Origin: Desertimonas flava
GTDB taxonomy: Bacteria; Actinomycetota; Acidimicrobiia; Acidimicrobiales; Ilumatobacteraceae
DNA: 64,000 nucleotides
Direction of reading: 5' to 3'
Assembly: GCF_003426815.1 (NCBI RefSeq)
Contig: NZ_QKYK01000031.1
Location: 1 to 64,000, forward strand
The number at the start of each line of letters is the position of its first letter. The first letter of the stretch is position 1. Positions 31,386 to 40,684 of this stretch are shown here, piece by piece. Position numbers and translations under genes: made by a program. Below the pieces are notes generated by a model, which saw only the letters and a program-made list of their open reading frames with translations, was not told where the DNA came from and searched no databases.

Positions 31386-33350
31386 TCAGCGGACAGGTGC
31401 TCGCGAGAGGATATCCCTGTACGCAGCGACGAGTCCGTCTGCTGTTCCGGCCCACGTGTAGGAGGCCCCCGCGGCGAGGGTCTCCGCGACCCGATTGGCG
31501 GCGGCCTCCGGGTCGGCGACGAGGCGGATGATCGTCGCCGCGAACTCCTCGGCGCCCCACGTGCCGGGCTGATCGACGGTGGGGTTGACCTCTCGGAGTG
31601 GCCCGAACCCGACGTTCACCGTCGGCGTGCCGAAGCGGGCGGCCTCGAACGGCACGAGGCCGAATCCTTCCGCAGACGTCGGATAGATCACGACCTCGGC
31701 GTGCCGGAGCAGCCAGTTCCGTTCGGCACTGGTGACGTCGGGGAGCACGTAGAGCGACGACGGGTCGGATGTCTCCACCGTGGCCTCGGCGAGCCGCGAC
31801 GATCCGTGCGGTACGGAGGCGCCACACAGCACGAGGCTGACGTCCCGGTGCCGTCGTCTCACCACATCCCACGCGGCGATCGCCAGGTCGCGGTTCTTGT
31901 GGGCGTAGTTCGCTCCCAGCACGAAGACGAAGCGACCGGCGCCGAAGCCGCGTCGCAGCAGCTCGTCGGGAACGGACTCCGCCTCGCCGCCGGTCAAGTG
32001 GTCGGTGCCGTTCGGAACCACGAAGAGCCGGTCCGGGGCGACATCGAGGCGCTCGAAAGCGACCTGGGCTCTCGTGTCGTTCGAGATGACGATCACGCCG
32101 TCGGCCCGTGAGGCGCCGAGTCGGAGGGCCTCGCGGTAGTCGAGCCAGGCCTGAGCACTCGAGGCGTAGGCGCCGACCTCGTAGGCGATGAGATCCTGGA
32201 GTGTGACGAGCACCCGCCGAGCGTGGCGCCGCCAGTCGTCGATCGGCAGCAACGTGTCGGGCTGATACGGGCGGTGGAGCACGTCGGCCTGCGGCAGACC
32301 GCTGACATCGGCCCCTTCGATGAGCGCATGACGCACCTTGGGGCGGTTGAACACGTCGAACGCGTACCCGGGCACCGGCCCGTTGGTGGCGATGGTGACG
32401 AGTTGCACGTCGTCTCGTGCGGCGAGCTCCCGAGCCAAGGCGAGGGTCTGGACTTGGGTGCCCATCTCCCGGTCGCCGAGGCACCGCCCGTCGATGGTGA
32501 CGCGCAGGCCGGTGACCTTCGCGACGGCCGCCCGGACTTCGAGCGCGGCGGGGCCTTCGGGTGCGGTCACGGCCCAATCGATCGCCACGTCGACGAACGG
32601 ATGCTCACCGCGCAACGCCATCCCCTCTGCCGGGTCGTCGATCGGGTCGACGGCCGTCGCGCCGAGGTCGGCGGTGGCGAGCACGAACGTCCCGGCATCG
32701 CCGGCGCAGACGAATCCGCGGCGCTGGGCCCGCAGCGCGAACTCACTGACCAGGCCGTTGGGGGAGTAGGGGCTGTCGTGCCGGAAGCCGTTGCACACGG
32801 ACAGCGCGTGCCGCGACAGGAGGTGTGCCGACCCAGCGGGGATCGGGATCGACACGACGCCGCCGGCCGGGGCGATGCCACGGAGCCGGCGGGTCACCGA
32901 ATGCTGGTCGTGACTGGCGAGGAGATGGAACGTCGGGGTGTTCGGCTCCGGGATGCTCAGGAGTCCGGCGTTGTTGGACAGGAAGGAGACGGTGGCGATC
33001 CTGAGATCGCGTTGCACAGCCTCGAGCGCCCGGTCGAGCACACCATGAGGCACCAGGACCGGAGCCGTCACCACGAAGACATGGTTGGCGAACGTTCCGC
33101 CGTCACCTCGCAGCGCGTCGACGGCGGCGGCGAGCGTGGGCGCCTGGCTGATCTCGGCGGCGAATCGGTTCGCGATCGTGGAGGTCACCGGGTCGCCGGC
33201 GGCGACGAGAAGCAGGCGGACGCTCGGCAACGCAGCACGCAGCGCCTGCAGTGTCGGTACGTAGTGGTCGACCGGTCCGCTCACGACCACGATCGCGGTG
33301 GTGGTCGTGCTCGGCGCGTCGAGGGGGGTCGACGCTCTGTCGACGCTCAT
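31386..33350 (-). CDS. degenerate GT2-like domain fused to a GT4 glycosyltransferase
   Basis: 654 residues from the ATG at 33350, which overlaps the epimerase stop by ATGA. The first 300 residues parallel the GT2 at 29856-31031: FLSNNAGLLSIPEPN matches its SNNASMYSIPNGD, but where that enzyme has VIANSDIIVP this one has VVTAPVLVP, so the metal-binding Asp is lost and the domain is probably not a GT2 enzyme. Residues 330-650 are a GT4: IDGRCLGDREMGTQVQTLAL, VLGANYAHKNRDLAIAAW and YPTSAEGFGLVPFEAARFG, which holds the sugar-nucleotide site. Confidence 0.82.
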   Translation of the reverse strand: MSVDRASTPLDAPSTTTTAIVVVSGPVDHYVPTLQALRAALPSVRLLLVAAGDPVTSTIANRFAAEISQAPTLAAAVDALRGDGGTFANHVFVVTAPVLVPHGVLDRALEAVQRDLRIATVSFLSNNAGLLSIPEPNTPTFHLLASHDQHSVTRRLRGIAPAGGVVSIPIPAGSAHLLSRHALSVCNGFRHDSPYSPNGLVSEFALRAQRRGFVCAGDAGTFVLATADLGATAVDPIDDPAEGMALRGEHPFVDVAIDWAVTAPEGPAALEVRAAVAKVTGLRVTIDGRCLGDREMGTQVQTLALARELAARDDVQLVTIATNGPVPGYAFDVFNRPKVRHALIEGADVSGLPQADVLHRPYQPDTLLPIDDWRRHARRVLVTLQDLIAYEVGAYASSAQAWLDYREALRLGASRADGVIVISNDTRAQVAFERLDVAPDRLFVVPNGTDHLTGGEAESVPDELLRRGFGAGRFVFVLGANYAHKNRDLAIAAWDVVRRRHRDVSLVLCGASVPHGSSRLAEATVETSDPSSLYVLPDVTSAERNWLLRHAEVVIYPTSAEGFGLVPFEAARFGTPTVNVGFGPLREVNPTVDQPGTWGAEEFAATIIRLVADPEAAANRVAETLAAGASYTWAGTADGLVAAYRDILSRAPVR

Positions 33351-34426
33351 CCGCCCGCCGCCCTGAAGTCGGAGGAGGTGGGCATCCACTCCAGCACAGC
33401 GGCGATGCCGTCGGCCAGCGACGTCTTCGGGACGTAGCTGAGTTCGGCCGTGGCGGCGTCGATCGTGCACGACGCCGCTCGGACATCGCCGTGGCGGAAC
33501 CGGCCGCTCACTCGCGGGGTCGGCGCGCCACACGCGGTGGCGACCAGTTCGGCGACAGCAAGGATCGTCGTGGGATCACCAGACCCGATGTCGACGAGCC
33601 GGTTCGCCGGCAGCTGTACGGCCGCGACCGCGGCAGCCACGACATCGTCCACGAAGACGAAGTCACGAACGATCTGGCCATCCTCGTACACGTCGATCAC
33701 GCCTCCTGTCAGCGCGGTCCGCGCGAAGAACGTGAGCACTCCCGTGTACGAATTCGTGACCGATTGCCCGGGGCCGTACACGTTCTGAAGGCGAAGAATC
33801 GAGACGTGGACGCCCCTCGCTTGGGCCCACGAGTTCAGCAGGTGTTCTTGGGCCAGCTTGGTGGCCGCATACACGTTGGTCGGATCGGGCACCGTGCGCC
33901 CGGCGACGGACGGCACCGCGTGCGCCAGTCCGCCGTCGGGGGCACGATGGTCCCACTGCCCGGCCTCGAGTTGCGCCGCATGGCGCTGGCCGGGATAGAA
34001 GACCTCCCCGGCCTCGGTGGCCCACGCGCCGTCTCCGTACACGGCCCGGCTCGACGCGAGGACGAGGTGGGCCGGACGATGGTGGGAGTGTTCGAGTGCT
34101 TCGAGCATTGCGGCGGTCCCGACCACGTTGACACCGGCGTGCCTCGTCGGCTCGGTGAGCGACTGGCCGGTCCCGGTCTCGGCGGCGAGGTGTACGATCA
34201 CGTCCGGCCGGACAGCGGCGAGCACGGCCGCCCACGAGCCGACGGCCGTCACGTCCCCCGGAACGAACCGAACGTCGGCCGGCAGATCGTCCGGAACAGT
34301 GCGCGACGGATGCACCTGTGGATGCAGGTTGTCGAGCACGGCGACGTCATCGCCGATGCTCAACAGGGCACCGCTCAGCCGGCATCCGATGAAGCCGGCA
34401 CCACCGGTGATGAGGACTCTCGACAT
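33347..34426 (-). CDS. NAD-dependent sugar epimerase/dehydratase (extended SDR)
   Basis: 359 residues. GGAGFIGCRL (8-17) binds NAD; the catalytic residues lie in ASSRAVYGDG and NVYAATKLAQE (Tyr-x3-Lys); NVYGPGQSVTNSYTGVL and RDFVFVDDVV are typical of nucleotide-sugar epimerases of the WcaG/UDP-glucose 4-epimerase type. It would make a nucleotide sugar for the neighbouring transferases; C4 or C5 specificity is not readable. In the middle of the minus-strand operon, coupled to the next gene by ATGA. Confidence 0.85.
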   Translation of the reverse strand: MSRVLITGGAGFIGCRLSGALLSIGDDVAVLDNLHPQVHPSRTVPDDLPADVRFVPGDVTAVGSWAAVLAAVRPDVIVHLAAETGTGQSLTEPTRHAGVNVVGTAAMLEALEHSHHRPAHLVLASSRAVYGDGAWATEAGEVFYPGQRHAAQLEAGQWDHRAPDGGLAHAVPSVAGRTVPDPTNVYAATKLAQEHLLNSWAQARGVHVSILRLQNVYGPGQSVTNSYTGVLTFFARTALTGGVIDVYEDGQIVRDFVFVDDVVAAAVAAVQLPANRLVDIGSGDPTTILAVAELVATACGAPTPRVSGRFRHGDVRAASCTIDAATAELSYVPKTSLADGIAAVLEWMPTSSDFRAAGG

Positions 34427-34440
34427 GACGCCGGAGGAGG

Positions 34441-34758
34441 CTACTTGTGGTTGGCGCGTGGCGGCCGGAGAAGTCTGGCGATGGCCGATGCCGCCCGCAC
34501 ACTGCGTCGTCGGAGGGTCGCGTCGAGTTCGCAGCGCAGCTCGTCGAGCAGCCGTTGGCTCTCGTGCAGCTGTCGAACAGCGTCGTCGCGCTCCGACGCG
34601 GTGTCAGCCAGCGCCGCTCCAAGGTCGCGTGTGCGACGCCGCTCGGTGGCCAGCGCATTCCGCAGGGTGGCTGCTTCGCGGCGCGCTGTGATCGCGGCCA
34701 TTCGGAGGTTGGCGTCGGCGAGATCGGCGTCGCTGGCGGATTGAGGGCTTCCCATCAT
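34441..34758 (-). CDS. small coiled-coil protein with basic tail
   Basis: 105 residues. A nearly continuous heptad pattern (ADANLRMAAITARREAATLR, ERDDAVRQLHESQRLLDELR) ends in a basic segment LRRRSVRAASAIARLLRPPR. ATGA overlap with the upstream gene, 14 nt from the epimerase. It is the third member of the same kind of protein in this locus. Confidence 0.6.
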   Translation of the reverse strand: MMGSPQSASDADLADANLRMAAITARREAATLRNALATERRRTRDLGAALADTASERDDAVRQLHESQRLLDELRCELDATLRRRSVRAASAIARLLRPPRANHK

Positions 34759-35291
34759 GCTTCCTTCGGCTCGGTGTGCGCGGTCGGGACATCGAGACGC
34801 CCGATCTGCTCCCCGTACGGCTGGCGACTGAGGAGCCGGGTTGCTGCGCGGCGGCGCGAGCTCGCCCGCAACACGACCTGATTCCAGTCGAGAAGACGTG
34901 GCTCCGCGGCAGCGACGATCGGGGCGCGGAGCGGCTCGTCGAAGCACGCGCTGCCCATCGAGCCGAGCACCACGACCAGGTCGGCCTCCCGCATCGCCCG
35001 ACAGGTCGTCGGCGTCGGATCGCGACGTTCGTCCCCGACCACGAGGACGAATGCGCAGCCGGGGTTGTGGTAGGCGATGTCAGCCCGCACGGCCAAGAGG
35101 GCGGTGGAGTCCGCTGCGATCACGACGTCGATGAACAGCTCGGGCTGCGACCATCGATCGGTCTCGAGCTCCGGAATGGACACCACCTGCAGTGACAGGC
35201 CGGCTGCGCCCGCCGCGGCCGCGAGGTCGGCGAGCGTCTCAGCCCGCTCGCTCGACGAGCTTGTGACGAGAGCTCCGGTGAGGCCTCTCAT
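34755..35291 (-). CDS. hypothetical protein, Rossmann-like
   Basis: 178 residues from the ATG at 35291 (ATGA overlap with the glycosyltransferase gene). Alternating strands and helices (GALVTSSSSERAETLADLAA, FIDVVIAADSTALLAVRADI, CAFVLVVGDERRD, ADLVVVLGSMGS) suggest a Rossmann-type domain, like the N-terminal half of a GT-B enzyme without the second half. The C-terminus has a basic run (RASSRRRAATRLLSRQ) as in the coiled-coil tails. Function not assigned. Confidence 0.55.
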   Translation of the reverse strand: MRGLTGALVTSSSSERAETLADLAAAAGAAGLSLQVVSIPELETDRWSQPELFIDVVIAADSTALLAVRADIAYHNPGCAFVLVVGDERRDPTPTTCRAMREADLVVVLGSMGSACFDEPLRAPIVAAAEPRLLDWNQVVLRASSRRRAATRLLSRQPYGEQIGRLDVPTAHTEPKEA

Positions 35292-36319
35292 GAGGATCGA
35301 TCCGCCGAGCGCCACCATTGGAGAAATGTCGGCGCCGACTCGTCGACCGCGAAGGGGTCGGCGAAGGCGGCCCGCACCTCGGGCATGTGCCGGTAGCAGG
35401 ACCGCATTTGGGCCGTGATCGGTGTGCCGTCGGAGAACCGGTCATAGGGCCACGCCCATCCGCCGATCTCGTCTTGTCCGGCTTTGAGCAGGGCCGTCGA
35501 ATACTGCTCCCAGAGCTCGTACACGGCCGAGTCCGCGCCGTGACGTTCCAGCATCGCCCGTCCCGCTTCACCGTCCACTCCCGAGAAGTGAAAGAAGGCC
35601 AGCGGAAGGTCGTTGACGACGAAGGAATCGTCGGCTCTCGACACCGAGCGTTGTCCGACGTTCCACGGCGCGACGTTGTATGACGAGCTGCGCAGGATGA
35701 CATGACGGTCGAACAGCGCCGGGATCAGATCGCACCAGCGCTGGTCGGTGAAGAGGCCAGACATGCGATCGTCGAAGCAGTAGTCGACCAGACGATCACG
35801 CCACCATGCAGCGAAGTCGAGCCCCTGCTGGTCGGCTGCGACGGCGAGGAAGCCGAGGTTGTAGACGCCGTGCACGAGCGCCGTCACCTCGTTCTCGAAC
35901 ACTCCGACATCGTTGCTCTCCGGGCGCAGCTGATGCGGTGTGAGGACGATCGAGCCCGCGTCGAGGGCATCCGTGACTGCATCGAGCCGGCTGAACACCT
36001 CCACATCCGGGTCGAGGTAGACGACCGCGTCGGTGTCCGGACGGGCGAGCAGATGTGCGAGAGCGGCCCCCTTCGCTCCGGTACAGGTTTCGACGACATC
36101 ATGCATGAAGACCCAACCCGCGAGGGCCGGGATGTCGAGATCCTCGAGACTCACGACGGCGTCGAACGGTTCGTCCTCGAGACGGAACCAATCAGGGACC
36201 GGTTCGCACAGAAGTGCGTTCATCTCCCACTCCGGATGATGACGTCGCACCGACTCGGCCAGAACCCGGGCCTTGGCCAGATAGGCGACGGTGAAGCTGG
36301 TGTAGCAACGAAGAGTCAT
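35288..36319 (-). CDS. GT-A type glycosyltransferase (GT8-like)
   Basis: 343 residues. MTLRCYTSFTVAYLAKARVL opens a fold like GT8, and VVYLDPDVEVFSRLD contains the DPD metal-binding triad. GVYNLGFLAVAAD and FTDQRWCDLIPALF occur as in families acting on envelope glycans. It is the first gene of the operon of eight that runs to 28346. The upstream 186 nt, shared with the divergent GT gene 36506-38488, holds the promoters, but no clear box was identified. Confidence 0.75.
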   Translation of the reverse strand: MTLRCYTSFTVAYLAKARVLAESVRRHHPEWEMNALLCEPVPDWFRLEDEPFDAVVSLEDLDIPALAGWVFMHDVVETCTGAKGAALAHLLARPDTDAVVYLDPDVEVFSRLDAVTDALDAGSIVLTPHQLRPESNDVGVFENEVTALVHGVYNLGFLAVAADQQGLDFAAWWRDRLVDYCFDDRMSGLFTDQRWCDLIPALFDRHVILRSSSYNVAPWNVGQRSVSRADDSFVVNDLPLAFFHFSGVDGEAGRAMLERHGADSAVYELWEQYSTALLKAGQDEIGGWAWPYDRFSDGTPITAQMRSCYRHMPEVRAAFADPFAVDESAPTFLQWWRSADRSS

Positions 36320-36505
36320 ACGCGACGATGAGGCAGAGCTGAGAGGAGGCGGGGCAGGATGCGGCGACGTCCTGCAGGCACGCGACTACGCTAGCGATCC
36401 GCGAGAACTCGGCGTCACTGTTTCACCGCCGGGCTCCCGGGGCGGGCATCGTTGCGTCAGGGCTCCGGCCACTCCGACGACGATCCCAGAGAGGTGCTTT
36501 CAGCA

Positions 36506-38488
36506 GTGACATCCGACAACCTCCGAACAGCGGTTGTGGAGCGCCCCCTCGTGTCGGTGGTGATTCCTGTTCACGGCAAGTGGCACCTGACGGAGCGGTG
36601 CCTCCGATCGATCTCTGCTGCAGGTGACGTCACGCCGCGGGAGGTGATCGTCGTCGACGATCAGTCGCGTGACGAGACTCCCCTTCGACTGGCCGAACTC
36701 ACCGACGTGCGGTCCGTGAGGACGCCGACCAATCTTGGGTTCGTCGGGGCCTGCAACACCGGTGCGGCCGTGGCCCGAGGCGACGTCTTGTTCTTCCTGA
36801 ACAACGACACCGAGGTTCACGAGGGCTGGCTGGACCGGATCGTCGACGTGTTGGATGATCCAACGGTCGGAGCGGTCGGATCGCTCCTCGTCGGCCCCGA
36901 CGGGACCGTGCAAGAATCAGGCGGGATCATCTTCGCCGATGGATCCGGTTGGAACTTCGGTCGCGGTGAGCCGATGGGCTTCGGTCCCACTCGCGCCCGC
37001 CGGGACGTCGACTATTGCTCCGGAGCGGCACTTGCCGTCCGCCGCCCGTTGTTCGAGGACCTCGGCGGGTTCGATTCCAGGTACTCCCCGGCGTACTACG
37101 AAGACACCGATCTCTGTTTCGCTGTGCGAGACGCGGGCTACCGGGTCGTGCTCCAGCCGCTGTCAGTCGTCACCCATCTCGAGGGTGCATCGAACGGAGC
37201 CGAGGGAGAGGGTGGTCTGAAGCGCTTCCAGAAGGTGAATCGCGTCGTCTTTGCCAACAAGTGGCGCGACGTCCTCGGCACCCATCGGCTGCACCGTTCG
37301 AGCGTCGACGTCTGGGATGGAAGCAATCGAGCGCCGGCCGGCATGATCTTGGTCGTTGAGCCAGTCGTGCCGACACCCGACCGGGACTCGGGCTCTCGTC
37401 GCATGTGGGCGATCCTCGAAGAGCTTCTCGATCTCGGTCACGCGGTGTATCTCGCCGTCGGAGAGTTCGTGGCGATCGAGCCCTATCGCACCCAGCTCGA
37501 GCAGATGGGTGTGACCGTGCTGGAAAGTCGGCACGAACAACAGCAGTTCCTCGAGCAGGCGGGCGCGGGGCTCAAGGCGGTGATCCTGTGCCGCCCACCG
37601 ATGGCGTGGAACTACCTCGAGTCGGTGGGTCGGTACGCACCGCAAGCGACGTTGGTGTACGACACGGTCGACCTTCACGCTCTCCGGATGAGTCGGCAGG
37701 CGGATGTCGAACGCAGCGCGGAGCTTCTTGATCAGGCGCAGTTGATGTGGGTGAGGGAACGGGCGGCGATCGAGGCCGCCGATGTGACGTTCGTCGTGTC
37801 GGAAACGGAACGCACTTGGCTGGCCGACGTGATGCCCACGGCTGATGTCAGGGTCGTGTCCAACATTCATTCGCCGATCGTCGACGCGCCGGTCATGGAA
37901 GGGCGGCGCGACGTGATCTTCGTGGGTGGCTACCTGCATCCGCCGAATGTCGACGCCGCTCGATGGGCAGCGACCGAGATCATGCCGCTGGTGCGGAGCC
38001 GGCTGCCCGAGGCCACCCTGCACCTCCTCGGGTCCTACCTGCCCGAGGAGTTGGAGGCGCTGGCCGGTCCAGGGGTCGATCCCGTGGGGTGGGCCCCGGA
38101 CTTGGCGCCGTGGTACCGGAACGCACGGGTGGTGCTCGCTCCGCTGCGCTACGGGGCGGGCGTGAAGGGAAAGGTGGCCGAGGCAATCGAACACGCGGTG
38201 CCGGTTGTCGGCACATCCGTCGCGTTCGAGGCGATGGGCTTCGAGTACGGGGTCGACGTCCTGTGTGGGGACACCGCGACCGAGATCGCCGAGCACGTGG
38301 TCACATTGCTCACCGACGATGACGTATGGATGGCCATGGCGGGACGGGGTCAAGCGACGCTCGAGCGCAAGTTCTCGTCCAAGGCGGCTCGCCGCGTGCT
38401 CGAAGAGACGCTGGCGGTCGAGCCGCGGCGGCCGCGACGTTTCGAGCCGGCACTCTCGCGTGAGACGATACGCGGCGGGGCAGAATGA
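36506..38488 (+). CDS. two-domain glycosyltransferase (GT2 plus GT4)
   Basis: 660 residues from the GTG at 36506 (GTG 36494 and TTG 36452 are alternatives). The GT2 half: VSVVIPVHGKWHLTERCLRS, VIVVDDQSRDET, VLFFLNNDTEVHEGWLD with the NDT metal site, and YYEDTDLCFAVRDAGYRVV. The GT4 half (from about 285): GGYLHPPNVDAARWAATEIM, GWAPDLAPWYRNARVVLAPL and KVAEAIEHAVPVVGTSVAFE. Both halves are intact, unlike the protein at 31386-33350. ATGA overlap with the next gene. Confidence 0.87.
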   Translation: MTSDNLRTAVVERPLVSVVIPVHGKWHLTERCLRSISAAGDVTPREVIVVDDQSRDETPLRLAELTDVRSVRTPTNLGFVGACNTGAAVARGDVLFFLNNDTEVHEGWLDRIVDVLDDPTVGAVGSLLVGPDGTVQESGGIIFADGSGWNFGRGEPMGFGPTRARRDVDYCSGAALAVRRPLFEDLGGFDSRYSPAYYEDTDLCFAVRDAGYRVVLQPLSVVTHLEGASNGAEGEGGLKRFQKVNRVVFANKWRDVLGTHRLHRSSVDVWDGSNRAPAGMILVVEPVVPTPDRDSGSRRMWAILEELLDLGHAVYLAVGEFVAIEPYRTQLEQMGVTVLESRHEQQQFLEQAGAGLKAVILCRPPMAWNYLESVGRYAPQATLVYDTVDLHALRMSRQADVERSAELLDQAQLMWVRERAAIEAADVTFVVSETERTWLADVMPTADVRVVSNIHSPIVDAPVMEGRRDVIFVGGYLHPPNVDAARWAATEIMPLVRSRLPEATLHLLGSYLPEELEALAGPGVDPVGWAPDLAPWYRNARVVLAPLRYGAGVKGKVAEAIEHAVPVVGTSVAFEAMGFEYGVDVLCGDTATEIAEHVVTLLTDDDVWMAMAGRGQATLERKFSSKAARRVLEETLAVEPRRPRRFEPALSRETIRGGAE

Positions 38489-39495
38489 ACTCCATGCAAC
38501 AGCGTTTGGCCGCCGCAGGCCGCAATGCCGTGGCCTTGGTCCCGCCAATCGGCCGTCTACGATCCCAGCGCAACCAGCTCGCGCTCGAGCTCGAGCAAGT
38601 GAAGGCACGAGCCATCGAGCTCGAGGATGTGGTCAAACGTGTCGGCGGGGCACCGACCGGCAACGTGAGGATGGCGTTCCCGGCGGGCCACTTCTACTCG
38701 CCGATCCCCGACCTTGACGACCTTGTCGGACGGGACGCTGCGTTGTTTGGCCCGGACCGCCGCCTCCCCGGTATCGACCTAGCTCCCGAGCGGCAACTCG
38801 GCCTGCTCGAGCGCTTCGCGGCGCTCTACTCGGATTTGCCCTACCCGGAGACCGGCTCTGCCGACGGACTTCGATACCAATTCGACAATCCGTTCTTCAG
38901 CTACGGCGACGGCATCGCCTACTACTCCATGCTTCGGACACTGACGCCTAGCCGGATTCTCGAGGTCGGCTCGGGTTGGTCGTCTGCTCTGGCCCTCGAT
39001 GTCGATGAGCAGTTCCTCGGCGGCAACACCCGCATGACCTTCATCGAGCCGTATCCGGACCGGCTCGACGCGCTGCTTCAAGCGGGCGATTCGACGCGGG
39101 CCGAGATCGTGGCCAGGCCGTTGCGCGACGCCGACCCGACGCTCTTCGATCAACTCGGGCCCGGTGACATTCTCTTCATCGACTCGACGCACGTGAGCCG
39201 GGTCGGGAGCGACGTCAATCAGCTCGTTCTCGAAATCCTGCCGGCTCTCGGGTCGGGGGTTCACGTTCACGTGCATGACATCTTCTTCCCGTTCGAGTAC
39301 CCGAAGGAGTGGGTGTTGGACGGTCGCGCGTGGAACGAGAACTACCTCCTCCATGCGTTCTTCATCCAGAACGATCATGTGCGGATCAATTGGTTCAACT
39401 CGTACCTCGCCGGGCATCATCGCGAGGCCGTGACCGGTGCTCTGCCTTTGTGGGGGCGGAACCCTGGCGGCAGTATCTGGTTCGAAACGGCCTGA
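38485..39495 (+). CDS. class I methyltransferase with N-terminal coiled coil
   Basis: 336 residues. Residues 20-53 form a coiled coil (RSQRNQLALELEQVKARAIE). The methyltransferase core has RILEVGSGWSSALALDV, MTFIEPYPDRLDAL and GDILFIDSTHVSRVGSD, similar to Methyltransf_24 proteins. The IDSTH and HVHDIFFP elements suggest a metal-dependent type related to cephalosporin hydroxylase/CmcI. Coupled to the glycosyltransferase by ATGA. It converges on the gene 39512-40684 with 16 nt between. Confidence 0.8.
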   Translation: MNSMQQRLAAAGRNAVALVPPIGRLRSQRNQLALELEQVKARAIELEDVVKRVGGAPTGNVRMAFPAGHFYSPIPDLDDLVGRDAALFGPDRRLPGIDLAPERQLGLLERFAALYSDLPYPETGSADGLRYQFDNPFFSYGDGIAYYSMLRTLTPSRILEVGSGWSSALALDVDEQFLGGNTRMTFIEPYPDRLDALLQAGDSTRAEIVARPLRDADPTLFDQLGPGDILFIDSTHVSRVGSDVNQLVLEILPALGSGVHVHVHDIFFPFEYPKEWVLDGRAWNENYLLHAFFIQNDHVRINWFNSYLAGHHREAVTGALPLWGRNPGGSIWFETA

Positions 39496-39511
39496 GCGGC
39501 CGCTCGTTTCG

Positions 39512-40684
39512 CTACGGCCGGACCACCCTGGCCACTGGCCTGAGAATCGCCCGGCGGCGAGAACCAGGCGGAAGCACGGTATTGACGACACGCCGGTACC
39601 TACTCACAGCGCGAAACGCTCGAGATTCGAGGATCTCGGCGAGTAACGCCTGGTCCGATGGTGCGGACTCGGCGATGCGCTGTAGCTCGGCGCGTGCCCG
39701 GGCCTCACCGATGCACGCCGCGACGAGCTCCTGGCGCGTGACGGCCAGCTCATGTTCGGCGTCGGTCGCGCGTTGCCGGAGTGCGATTGCGTCCGCCCGA
39801 ATGGCGTCCGCATCTTCATTCGCCCGCTCGAGCGCCTCTCGTGCGGCGTCTCGGTCCCTCTCCGCCACGGTGAGGTAGCGGCGCGCGGTTGAGAGTTGCT
39901 CGGAGAGGGGCTCGCCCACCGGGCCCGACGCCCGGACGGCCTGCGCAGCGGTTGCGCGATTGCGGGCGGTCGACAAGATTCGTTCGGAGTCTCGGCGGAC
40001 ATCTGCGTCCCCGATATCGCACACGGCCCGAACCACGAACTGGTAGGTCTCGGCTTCGGGAACTGCCATGGCGGTGTCGATCACCTCCTGGGTGAACTCG
40101 TCGCGATCGACCGTGATCTCGCTCTCGAAGGCTTTGACGGTGATTCGTTCGATGTCGGTGACGAGCAGCCCGGCGCCGGCGAGGAGTGTCAACAGCGATT
40201 CATAGGTGAAGAAGCGCACGTGCGTGGCATCCAGCAATCCGGTTGGCTGGTAGTCGAATCGACCCTGCAGAAGCGCGAGCCGCAGGTCGATGTGGGCCAC
40301 GTTGGGCACGGACAACACGACGGCGCCGCCCGGAGCTAGCTTGGCGACGGCCTCGAGGAGAAGGCGGGCTGGATCGTTGAGATGCTCGAGGACATCCCCG
40401 GCGAGCACGACATCGAACGGCCCCTTGACGTCGGCGAGGACCTCGGGATCGTTGAGGTCGCCGACGATGGTGACGTCGGCGATCTGCTTGAGCTCGGCGG
40501 CCGCGTTCTCGTCGCACTCGACGGCGGTGACGGCATTGCCCCGCCGCTTCAGCACAGCCGTCATGTACCCCGAGGAGGCCCCGAGCTCGAGCACTCGACC
40601 ATTCTCTCCGGCCAGGCGAACCAGGCTGGCGTGGGTATTGTTGGATCGAGTTGGATCGATCTCCGCGTCGTAGCGCGTGCTCAC
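39512..40684 (-). CDS. SAM methyltransferase with C-terminal coiled coil and basic tail
   Basis: 390 residues from a GTG preceded by GGAGGA at 6 nt. VLELGASSGYMTAVLKRRG (31-49), VVLAGDVLEHLNDP and VLSVPNVAHIDLR mark a class I enzyme acting on a sugar or lipid-like substrate. GLLDATHVRFFT and VPEAETYQFVVRAV are shared with the paralogue at 50189-51220. Residues 260-355 are a coiled coil; the tail SRAFRAVSRYRRVVNTVLPP is basic. Confidence 0.85.
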   Translation of the reverse strand: MSTRYDAEIDPTRSNNTHASLVRLAGENGRVLELGASSGYMTAVLKRRGNAVTAVECDENAAAELKQIADVTIVGDLNDPEVLADVKGPFDVVLAGDVLEHLNDPARLLLEAVAKLAPGGAVVLSVPNVAHIDLRLALLQGRFDYQPTGLLDATHVRFFTYESLLTLLAGAGLLVTDIERITVKAFESEITVDRDEFTQEVIDTAMAVPEAETYQFVVRAVCDIGDADVRRDSERILSTARNRATAAQAVRASGPVGEPLSEQLSTARRYLTVAERDRDAAREALERANEDADAIRADAIALRQRATDAEHELAVTRQELVAACIGEARARAELQRIAESAPSDQALLAEILESRAFRAVSRYRRVVNTVLPPGSRRRAILRPVARVVRP

